From contig JBPCKT010000022.1 of NCBI GenBank assembly GCA_051004015.1, positions 1 to 5,348 on the forward strand: a DNA stretch of 5,348 bases, given 5' to 3'. Positions 1 to 5,348 of this stretch are shown here, in pieces. Below the pieces are notes generated by a model that saw only the letters and a program-made list of their open reading frames with translations, ran no database searches and was not told where the DNA came from. The number at the start of each line of letters is the position of its first letter. Position 1 is the first letter of the stretch. Position numbers and translations under genes: made by a program. This DNA comes from SXOA01 sp051004015 (GTDB taxonomy: Bacteria; Planctomycetota; Planctomycetia; Pirellulales; Pirellulaceae).

Positions 1-564
1 TGTTGTGTTCGGACAACCCTCCGGAAAAAGGGGTTCCCCCCCTTCCGCCCCGACCTCCCCCTGTCCTTTCCACTCCCCCGTGCCGCTCCTCCAAGCAGTG
101 ACAAACCATCCGGCAAGGCCAAGCTCAACGCCTATCTCAACGACTACGCCTTCCTCGCCGACGGCCTCCTCCGGCTCCACCAGGCGACCGGTGACAAGAA
201 GTGGCTCACCGCGGCGGATGAAATCACCGCCAAGCAATTGGAGCTCTTCCGCGACGAGAAAACAGGTGGCTTCTACTTCACCTCCAGCGACCACGAAGCC
301 CTCTTCGCTCGCGGCAAAGACCCCGTCGACGGCGCCATCCCCTCCGGCAACTCCGTCGCCGCCTGCAATCTACTCATCCTTTCCAAAAACCTGAAAAAGC
401 CGGACCTCGTCCCCATCGCCCAAAAAACCATCGGCTCCTCCGCCGGCCTGCTGGAGCAATCCCCCACCTCCGCCCCCCGCATGGCCGTGGCGATCCCGCT
501 GCTGCTGGAGCAGGCGAAACCGGAGGAAAATAAACCGGAGCCGAACGAAAGGGAAAAGAAGTAA
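1..564 (+). CDS. YyaL/DUF255-family (SSP411-like) protein, C-terminal part, 5' truncated
   Basis: This is the last 187 codons of a gene that enters from the left edge; frame 1 is open from base 1 to the TAA at 562-564. Residues about 41-135 resemble the C-terminal (alpha/alpha) barrel-like domain of YyaL/spermatogenesis-associated protein 20 proteins: LNAYLNDYAFLADGLLRLH (residues 42-60), an ATGDKKWL stretch (62-69), GGFYFTSSDHE (89-99) and the conserved DGAIPSGNSVAA (110-121). In known family members an N-terminal thioredoxin-fold domain (DUF255) precedes this barrel; it would lie outside the window. The biochemical role of the family is poorly defined, and a redox or sugar-epimerase-like activity has only been suggested by fold. 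The tail after residue 170 is charged (PEENKPEPNEREKK) and probably disordered. Residues 1-40 are rich in Pro, Arg and Ser and do not look like the family. The gene converges on the DUF1501 gene. The family call is fairly sure; it rests on remembered motifs. Confidence 0.85.
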   Translation, partial: CCVRTTLRKKGFPPFRPDLPLSFPLPRAAPPSSDKPSGKAKLNAYLNDYAFLADGLLRLHQATGDKKWLTAADEITAKQLELFRDEKTGGFYFTSSDHEALFARGKDPVDGAIPSGNSVAACNLLILSKNLKKPDLVPIAQKTIGSSAGLLEQSPTSAPRMAVAIPLLLEQAKPEENKPEPNEREKK

Positions 565-575
565 AGCGAAAGGCA

Positions 576-687
576 TGTGACAGAAAAATGGGAGACAGAA
601 AAATGAAGAGCGGAAGGGGGGCGCGTTGCAGTGACATTCCCCGCTCTCTGCTGCATTTATTTTTCTGTCCCCCATTTTTCTGTCACA
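576..687. repeat. 112-bp imperfect palindrome with 29-bp terminal inverted arms
   Basis: The left arm (576-604) and the reverse complement of the right arm (659-687) match at 28 of 29 positions; the only difference is A593 against C670. Each arm is itself two tandem copies of a unit close to GACAGAAAAATGGGG. A further 7-bp pair, AGAGCGG (607-613) with CCGCTCT (641-647), continues the symmetry inward. An alternative small hairpin pairs TGCAG (627-631) with CTGCA (651-655). The element begins 12 bases after the stop of the upstream gene and ends 19 bases before the stop of the convergent gene, so it fills the spacer. It could fold in RNA from either strand and might help end transcription in both directions, although no classical GC stem plus U-tract is present. 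From memory, the same unit is scattered through planctomycete intergenic regions, like REP or MITE elements; this is not verified here. Confidence 0.9.
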
Positions 688-706
688 CGAATTCCCGATG
701 AAAGCC

Positions 707-2092
707 CTACGTCATCACCTCCATCACCGGCCTCCCCGCAATAGCCAACGGCCGGTCGTTGCGGTCGCGGATTTCCGATTCGGGGTTGATGCCGAGTAGG
801 TGGTAGATGGTGGCGGCCAGGTCTTCGGGGCGGACGGGGTGCTCGTCGGGGAACATGGCATTGGCGTCGCTCTTGCCGTGGATGAAGCCCCGCTTCACGC
901 CGGCCCCGGCCAGCAGCACGCTGTAGCACTGTGGCCAGTGGTCGCGGCTGGAGTTCTTGTTGATTTTGGGGGTGCGGCCGAACTCTCCCATCCAGACGAC
1001 GAGGGTCTCGGCAAGCAGGCCGCGCTCCTCCAGGTCGTCGAGCAGCGTGGGGAGCGTCTGCTCGGTGATGGGGAAGTGGTACTTCTCCACGATGGGGAAC
1101 ATCCGCGTGTCGTCGAAGCCGTGCGTGTCCCAGCCGCCGCTGGTGGTGCTTTTGCCGCCGATGTTGTCGGAGAAATAGACGGTGACGAACTTCACGCCGC
1201 TTTCGACCAGGCGACGGGCCAGCAGGCAACCCTGGCCGTAGGTGGTGCGGCCATAGCGGTCCCGCACTTCCGGCTTCTCGGCGGAGAGGTCGAACGCCTG
1301 CCGTACCTTGTCGCTGGTCAGCATCCCGATGGCCCGGTCGTAATACTCGTCAAAGCCCCGGGCCTCGCGGGAGAACTCCAGCAGTTTGGCCTGGCGGTCG
1401 ATGAGCTTCTGCATCTCTCGCCGGCGTTGCAGACGGTCGATGGGCAGGCTGGCCGGCAGGCTCAGCTCCGGCAAGCGAAAATTCGGGCTGTTCGGATCTT
1501 CCGTAAAGAACAGCGGGTCGTGCGCCTTGCCGAGAAAGCTGGCGTGCTGTCCGGGCGTGATGCTGCCGTCGCGGATGGTGTGCGGGTAAGAGACAAACGT
1601 CGGCATGCCGCTGGCGCTGGGGGCCAGTTTATCGACCACGCTGCCGTACGCGGGGAACAGGTCGAGCGAGTCGCGAAGCCGCTGGTCGTCGCTGGGCGGG
1701 GCTTGCCCGGAGAGGGCGTAGTAGCCGGCCGAGTTGTGGTTCTTCATCGTGTGGGTCAGCGTGCGGATGATGGACACCTTGTCCATCCGCCTGGCGGTCT
1801 GCGGCAGTTGTTCGCACATTTCCAGCCCGGGGCAACTGGACGAGATGGACTTCAGCGGCCCGCGAATATCGTCCGGAGCATTCGGCTTCCGGTCGAACAT
1901 GTCGATGTGGCTCGGCCCGCCCCACTGGAACAGGAAGATGACCGACTTGGCCCGCGGCTTGATGGCGGTGCTCGAGCGGGCCGCGTCTTCCGCCCGCAGC
2001 AGCTTCGGCAGCGTCAGCCCGAGCATCCCTGCCCCGCCCAATTGCAACAGCTTGCGGCGAGGGAGCAGAAGCTGGGATGGGCTTGTGATCAT
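707..2092 (-). CDS. DUF1501 family protein, Tat-exported, sulfatase-like fold
   Basis: A complete gene of about 461 aa, the usual size for DUF1501 proteins. The N-terminus has a twin-arginine signal (PRRKLLQLGGAGMLGLTLP, residues 11-29) followed by LLRAE, so export by the Tat route is likely. Family hallmarks are FLFQWGGPSHIDMFDRKP (53-70), the VSIIRTLTH...HNSAGYYALSG block (106-129), GGWDTHG (319-325), GEFGRTP (369-375), RDHWP (383-387) and a C-terminal PVRPEDLAATIYHLLGI segment. The family is related to the alkaline phosphatase/sulfatase superfamily; its reaction is unknown, and it is heavily expanded in Planctomycetes beside cytochrome-like proteins. I chose the ATG at 2090-2092 because it puts the RR motif at residues 12-13. 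The frame stays open upstream to 2293, but that extra 67 aa is translated intergenic repeat. No convincing Shine-Dalgarno site precedes the start. The gene is divergent from the haem dehydrogenase gene, with a 186-bp spacer. Confidence 0.95.
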   Translation of the reverse strand: MITSPSQLLLPRRKLLQLGGAGMLGLTLPKLLRAEDAARSSTAIKPRAKSVIFLFQWGGPSHIDMFDRKPNAPDDIRGPLKSISSSCPGLEMCEQLPQTARRMDKVSIIRTLTHTMKNHNSAGYYALSGQAPPSDDQRLRDSLDLFPAYGSVVDKLAPSASGMPTFVSYPHTIRDGSITPGQHASFLGKAHDPLFFTEDPNSPNFRLPELSLPASLPIDRLQRRREMQKLIDRQAKLLEFSREARGFDEYYDRAIGMLTSDKVRQAFDLSAEKPEVRDRYGRTTYGQGCLLARRLVESGVKFVTVYFSDNIGGKSTTSGGWDTHGFDDTRMFPIVEKYHFPITEQTLPTLLDDLEERGLLAETLVVWMGEFGRTPKINKNSSRDHWPQCYSVLLAGAGVKRGFIHGKSDANAMFPDEHPVRPEDLAATIYHLLGINPESEIRDRNDRPLAIAGRPVMEVMT

Positions 2093-2140
2093 GCTTTCGA
2101 TTTTAGCAAGAACGATTGCGCCATGCCTCTCTGCTCGCAC

Positions 2141-2200
2141 GGAGAACTTGGTACGGGGAACTCGGCACGGGTATCGGGTACTGAGTACTGAGTACCTCGG
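2141..2200. repeat. Degenerate GGTACTGAGTACT-type tandem repeat patch
   Basis: The patch contains a clear 7-bp tandem repeat, TACTGAG-TACTGAG-TAC (2179-2195), preceded by looser relatives such as TTGGTACGGGGAACTC (2148-2163) and GGCACGGGTATCGGGTAC. Read on the minus strand it gives the ..CTCAGTACTCAGTACC.. pattern, which translates as YSVLSTRYP in the false upstream extension of the DUF1501 frame. I recall very similar text in planctomycete intergenic regions, but this is unverified. It lies 49-108 bases upstream of the DUF1501 start, within the divergent spacer, so it could overlap promoter elements. I do not see a confident -35/-10 pair; the only AT-rich island in the spacer is around TTATCATAAT (2211-2220). 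Confidence 0.7.
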
Positions 2201-2225
2201 CTCCGTTGGGTTATCATAATCCTGA

Positions 2226-2263
2226 ACGAAATTCGTCATTCGGAATTCGCCATGTGTCATTCC
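2226..2263. repeat. GTCATTCGGAATTCG-type repeat patch in the divergent spacer
   Basis: GTCATTC occurs at 2235-2241 and again at 2256-2262, 21 bases apart, with related ATTCG pieces between them (AAATTCGTCATTCGGAATTCG). On the minus strand it reads as GAATGAC/GAATTC words that give EFRMTNF in the false extension of the DUF1501 frame. On the plus strand it supplies the in-frame ATG at 2252, upstream of the start I prefer for the dehydrogenase gene. From memory, such ATTCGTCATTCG text is common between planctomycete genes. The patch is short and degenerate, so its boundaries are approximate. Confidence 0.6.
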
Positions 2264-2278
2264 TACCAGACAAGAACC

Positions 2279-5272
2279 ATGTCCACCCCACAACCATCCG
2301 TGTTCAGCCGTGTTCCATCCGTGGCCACAATTCTCTGCCTTTACCTAGCCGTGGCGCCGCTGATTCGCGCCGACAAAAGGCCCTTCCCCAAACCCGCCAA
2401 CAGCCAGGAAGAATCCATCAAGCCCCTTACCCCAGAAGAAGCCCTCAAAGCCCTACAGCTTCCCCCTGGTTTCAAGGCCACTCTCTTCGCCGCGGAGCCC
2501 GCGGTGCAACAGCCGATTTCGATGGCGTGGGATGAGCGGGGCCGATTGTGGGTGGCGGAATGCTATACCTATGCGGAACTGTCGAAGGGTTTTGACAAGG
2601 AGCAGAAGGACCGGATCATCATCCTGGAAGACACCGACGGGGACGGCAAGCATGACAAGCGGACCGTCTTTTGGGACCAGGGGGACAAGCTGACGAGCAT
2701 CGAGATCGGCTTTGGCGGCGTGTGGGCTCTCTGTGCCCCGAACCTGCTCTTCATTCCAGACAAGAACCGGGACGACGTTCCCGACGGCCCGCCGGTCGTC
2801 AAGCTCGACGGCTGGGACGCGAACTCGGTGCGGCACAACATCGTCAACGGCCTCAAATGGGGGCCGGACGGCTGGCTCTATGGGCGGCACGGCATTCTGG
2901 CCACGTCGTCGGTCGGCAAGCCGGGGGCCACGGAATCGCAGCGGATGAAAATCAGCTGCGGCATGTGGCGGTATCATCCCACCCGCGAAACCGTTGAGGC
3001 CATCTGCCACGGCACCACCAACCCCTGGGGGCACGACTGGGACGAGCACGGCGAGCTATTCATGATCAACACGGTCATCGGCCATCTCTGGCACGTCGTC
3101 CCCGGCTCCCACTTCCGCCGGATGTACGGGGCGGACATGAACCCGCACACCTACGAGCTGATGGAGCAGACCGCCGACCACTTCCACTGGGACCAGGGGG
3201 AAGTCTGGAGCGACATCCGCAAAATCGGCGTCAGCCCCACCACCGACAAAGCCGGCGGCGGCCACGCCCACAGCGGGATGATGATCTACCTCGGCGACAA
3301 CTGGCCCGCCGAATACCGCAACAACGTCTTCACCATCAACCTCCACGGCAAGCGGATCAACCGGGACAAGCTGGAACGCAAGGGGGACGGCTACGTTGGC
3401 AAACATGCACCCGATATTGCCAAGACGACCGATCCCTATTTCCGCGCCGTGGAACTTGGCTATGGGCCGGATGGAGGCGTTTATGTGCTGGACTGGTCGG
3501 ACATCGGTGAGTGCCATGAAAACGACGGCGTTCATCGCACCAGCGGCAGGATTTTTAAGATCACCTACGGCGACCCCAAAAAGCCCGGTCAATTCGACTT
3601 GCAAAAATCAACGGACAAGGAGCTAGTTGAACTTCAAAATCACAAGAATGCATGGTTTGTCCGCATATCCCGACGACTCATTCAAGAGCGAACCAGTGCG
3701 GGCAAATTTGACAAAGGAGCCTTTTCGCCGGTTCGCGGACCAGTTGATGCTTCAGGATTCGTTGAGATAGTCCAGATTCGATCGACTCCCTCCGACCGTG
3801 AGGACTTAAAAGTGGCAAGCATTAGGCGGATGATGGAGGCGGACGAAATGACGAATCCAGAGGTCGAATCAATCGCCGCCCAAATCGACATGGAAAAGTC
3901 AGGTCGTGTGCTGATGTACTATGCCTCCCTCATGCAGTATTTGCCGATGGCTCAGCGACGAATCCTGGCGGATCGTCTTGTGGCGACAAACGTGTTTGTC
4001 AGTGAGCCGAAGCTGCCGCTGATGATTTGGTATGGGATCGAGCCAGTAATTGGTGCCGATGTTCGTAAGGGCGTCCAATACACCAAGGCCGCCTACTACC
4101 CGGAAGTTCGCCGCCTGTCGGCTCGGCGAGTAACCGAAGAAATCGAACGGAATGGGGACGCTGTAAACGAAGTCGTGAAATCGCTGCTCCAGCACAAGGA
4201 AGAGCAATTCCGCCTCGACGTCCTCGAAGGCATGTCCCAAGCCCTTCGCGGCTGGCGGAAAGCGCCCGCGCCGAAGAATTGGACGGAAGTGTCGGCTGTG
4301 TTGGCCAAAAGCGACAGCGCCAAAGTGAAAGAAGCCGCTCAGAAGCTCGGCGTGGTCTTTGGCGAAGGGCGAGCGATTGAGGAAGTGAAGCAGTTGGTCA
4401 CCAATGAAGGGGCGGATGCTGCCAGCCGGACGAGCGCGCTGCAAACCCTCATTCAAGACCGGGGGGACGACCTGCTGCCGCTGCTCAAGAAGCTGGCTGG
4501 CGACCGGCTGCTCGCTCCCACCGCCATTGGCGGCCTGGCGAGCTATACCGATGCCGAAGTTCCCGCGCTAATCCTCAATACCTACGACCGCCTTACCCCC
4601 GAAGGGAAATCAGCCGCCATCGGCACCCTCTCCAGCCGGCCGGAATATGCCGTGGAATTGCTGAAGGCCATTGAAGCCGGCAAGCTCAAACGGCAAGAGG
4701 TCACCGCTTTCCACGCCCGCCAGATCCGCAGCTTCGAGAACGAAAAACTCAGCGAGCAGCTCGCCAAGGTCTGGGGAGAGGTGCGCGTTAGCGGCGCGGA
4801 GAAGAAGGAATTGATGGAGCAGCTCAAAGTGGCCAATAACAAGGAGACTTTGGCGAAGTCCAATCTTTCCGCCGGCAGACAACTCTTCACCAAGACCTGC
4901 GCCAACTGCCACGTCCTCTACGGCCAAGGGAAGACCGGAGCCGGACCGGACCTGACTGGATCTAACCGCCGCAACCTGGACTACCTGCTGGAAAACATCG
5001 TTGATCCCAGCGCCTCCGTCGCCGCCGACTTCCGGGCCACGCTCTACCGCCTCGCCGACGGCCGCTCCCTCACCGGCGTCATCGTCGAGCAGACGGAGAA
5101 GACCATTACCCTGCAAACCGCCACCGACCGCACCACTATCGCGCGGGACGAGGTCGAAGAATCCAAACCGACCGGCCAATCCCTCATGCCCGATGGCTTG
5201 CTGCAACCTTTCACCCCCGACCAAATCCGCGACCTGCTGGCGTACCTGATGACGAGCGAACAAGTGCCGTAG
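2279..5272 (+). CDS. PVC-type exported dehydrogenase with HEAT-like middle and C-terminal c-type haem domain
   Basis: A complete gene of about 997 aa. Residues 1-31 look like a Sec signal peptide (hydrophobic VATILCLYLAVAPLI, probable cut after IRA). Residues about 60-440 match the planctomycete/verrucomicrobial 'putative membrane-bound dehydrogenase' domain, a beta-propeller related to sugar/sorbosone dehydrogenases: PPGFKATLFAAEP (62-74), WVAECYTY (91-98), HNIVNGLKWGPDGWLYGRHG (186-205), GGGHAHSGMMIYLG (326-339) and DGGVYVLDWSDIGECH (398-413). DTDGDGKHD (118-126) resembles a calcium-binding loop. Residues about 442-860 form a helical, HEAT-like region with LPLMIWYGIEP (579-589). The C-terminus (about 862-997) is the family haem domain, with CANCH at 874-878 (codons 4898-4912) and SLMP (968-971) as a possible distal Met ligand. 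It probably acts in the periplasm, passing electrons from an unknown substrate to its haem. I chose the ATG at 2279 because the earlier in-frame ATG (2252) lies in repeat sequence; no Shine-Dalgarno site decides it. Confidence 0.93.
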   Translation: MSTPQPSVFSRVPSVATILCLYLAVAPLIRADKRPFPKPANSQEESIKPLTPEEALKALQLPPGFKATLFAAEPAVQQPISMAWDERGRLWVAECYTYAELSKGFDKEQKDRIIILEDTDGDGKHDKRTVFWDQGDKLTSIEIGFGGVWALCAPNLLFIPDKNRDDVPDGPPVVKLDGWDANSVRHNIVNGLKWGPDGWLYGRHGILATSSVGKPGATESQRMKISCGMWRYHPTRETVEAICHGTTNPWGHDWDEHGELFMINTVIGHLWHVVPGSHFRRMYGADMNPHTYELMEQTADHFHWDQGEVWSDIRKIGVSPTTDKAGGGHAHSGMMIYLGDNWPAEYRNNVFTINLHGKRINRDKLERKGDGYVGKHAPDIAKTTDPYFRAVELGYGPDGGVYVLDWSDIGECHENDGVHRTSGRIFKITYGDPKKPGQFDLQKSTDKELVELQNHKNAWFVRISRRLIQERTSAGKFDKGAFSPVRGPVDASGFVEIVQIRSTPSDREDLKVASIRRMMEADEMTNPEVESIAAQIDMEKSGRVLMYYASLMQYLPMAQRRILADRLVATNVFVSEPKLPLMIWYGIEPVIGADVRKGVQYTKAAYYPEVRRLSARRVTEEIERNGDAVNEVVKSLLQHKEEQFRLDVLEGMSQALRGWRKAPAPKNWTEVSAVLAKSDSAKVKEAAQKLGVVFGEGRAIEEVKQLVTNEGADAASRTSALQTLIQDRGDDLLPLLKKLAGDRLLAPTAIGGLASYTDAEVPALILNTYDRLTPEGKSAAIGTLSSRPEYAVELLKAIEAGKLKRQEVTAFHARQIRSFENEKLSEQLAKVWGEVRVSGAEKKELMEQLKVANNKETLAKSNLSAGRQLFTKTCANCHVLYGQGKTGAGPDLTGSNRRNLDYLLENIVDPSASVAADFRATLYRLADGRSLTGVIVEQTEKTITLQTATDRTTIARDEVEESKPTGQSLMPDGLLQPFTPDQIRDLLAYLMTSEQVP
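2294..2326. repeat. CCATCCGTGTT-type triplicated repeat inside the signal-peptide codons
   Basis: CCATCCGTG occurs at 2294-2302 and 2315-2323, with a related unit CAGCCGTGTT (2305-2314) between them, giving about three tandem copies of a 10-11 base word. The patch encodes PSVFSRVPSVA (residues 6-16), the n-region and the start of the hydrophobic core of the dehydrogenase signal peptide. I recall ATCCGTGTTC-type tandem text in intergenic DNA of planctomycetes and related bacteria. If that is right, an intergenic repeat has been absorbed into the coding sequence. The in-frame GTG codons at 2300 and 2321 lie in the repeat and are weaker alternative starts. Confidence 0.6.
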
Positions 5273-5277
5273 GCGAG

Positions 5278-5297
5278 CGGCCAGCGTAAGCTGGCCG
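5278..5297. repeat. 8-bp-stem hairpin just after the dehydrogenase stop codon
   Basis: CGGCCAGC (5278-5285) pairs perfectly with GCTGGCCG (5290-5297) around a GTAA loop, starting 5 bases after the TAG at 5270-5272. It could stall or end transcription or protect the mRNA 3' end, but no T-tract follows (the next bases are GTGACTCGG), so it is not a standard intrinsic terminator. The sequence style (GAGCGGCCAGCGTAAGCTGGCCGGTGA region) also resembles short dispersed palindromes I remember from planctomycete genomes. Confidence 0.6.
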
Positions 5298-5329
5298 GTG
5301 ACTCGGAACCACCTAAAGAATCACAATTC

Positions 5330-5348
5330 ATGAGTGCCACCTCACCGG
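5330..5348 (+). CDS. Possible start of a downstream gene, truncated by the window end
   Basis: An ATG at 5330 opens a frame (MSATSP) that runs off the window after six codons. A weak purine-rich stretch, AAAGAA (5315-5320), lies nine bases upstream. It begins 57 bases after the dehydrogenase stop, on the same strand, so it could be a downstream partner. Six codons are too few to show coding character or to suggest a product. Confidence 0.3.

Noticed and set aside
118..169. Possible frameshift or pseudogene signal in the YyaL-like frame
   Set aside because: Frame 1 is open and carries recognisable family sequence from about base 121 to the stop, so there is no evidence of disruption within the window. 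Only the upstream linker is odd.
37..621. An 11-base inverted match between CCCCCCTTCCG (37-47) and CGGAAGGGGGG (611-621)
   Set aside because: Short and made of simple C/G runs in a GC-rich sequence, so it is expected by chance. Nothing else pairs around it.
800..2191. A 463-codon open frame on the plus strand, opposite the DUF1501 gene
   Set aside because: It lies almost wholly antisense to a gene with unmistakable DUF1501 motifs. Its translation is low-complexity (Val/Gly/Ala/Arg-rich) with no recognisable domain. Long antisense frames are expected in GC-rich genes.
2252..2278. Earlier in-frame ATG at 2252 for the dehydrogenase gene
   Set aside because: It sits inside the GTCATTC repeat patch and adds only nine residues (MCHSYQTRT). 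The ATG at 2279 gives a cleaner signal peptide. It cannot be fully excluded because neither start has a good Shine-Dalgarno site.
2093..2293. Extension of the DUF1501 frame to an upstream start at 2293
   Set aside because: The added 67 residues are translations of the two intergenic repeat patches and would place the Tat signal deep inside the protein, which is not workable.
2266..2769. A 13-base word CCAGACAAGAACC shared between the leader (about 2266) and the coding sequence (about 2757)
   Set aside because: The second copy encodes part of a conserved-looking PDKNRD loop, and no flanking similarity supports a real duplication. It is most likely chance.

Overview
The window looks like a piece of a Planctomycetota chromosome. 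No marker gene was available to place it more finely. The evidence is the gene content: a Tat-exported DUF1501 protein, a very large exported 'membrane-bound dehydrogenase' with a C-terminal CxxCH haem domain, and a YyaL/DUF255-type thioredoxin-fold protein. The GC-rich coding sequence, the absence of good Shine-Dalgarno sites and several short degenerate intergenic repeats fit the same phylum. I recognise the repeats from memory as planctomycete-like; none of this was checked against a database.

Layout. Positions 1-564 (+) hold the C-terminal end of a YyaL/spermatogenesis-associated-protein-20-like protein, cut by the window edge. Positions 565-706 are a convergent intergenic gap, mostly filled by a 112-bp imperfect palindrome (576-687). 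Positions 707-2092 (-) encode a complete DUF1501 protein of about 461 aa. Positions 2093-2278 are a divergent intergenic region with two different low-complexity repeat patches, and a third patch runs into the first codons of the next gene. Positions 2279-5272 (+) encode a complete protein of about 997 aa: signal peptide, beta-propeller dehydrogenase-like domain, helical-repeat middle and single-haem cytochrome c end. Positions 5273-5348 contain a small hairpin and perhaps the first codons of another + strand gene.

How the genes may work together. The DUF1501 protein and the haem dehydrogenase are divergently arranged around a 186-bp spacer and are both predicted to be exported, so shared control and a common cell-envelope process are plausible. 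The dehydrogenase would oxidise an unknown substrate and pass electrons to its own c-type haem. The substrate and the role of DUF1501 cannot be read from the sequence. The YyaL-like gene appears unrelated to the other two.

I found no defence system, mobile-element gene, CRISPR array or RNA gene. The most interesting material is the set of repeats: the palindrome between convergent genes, and the composite repeat patch that supplies spurious start codons and part of a signal peptide. A local drop in base composition in the middle of the dehydrogenase gene also deserves a look.
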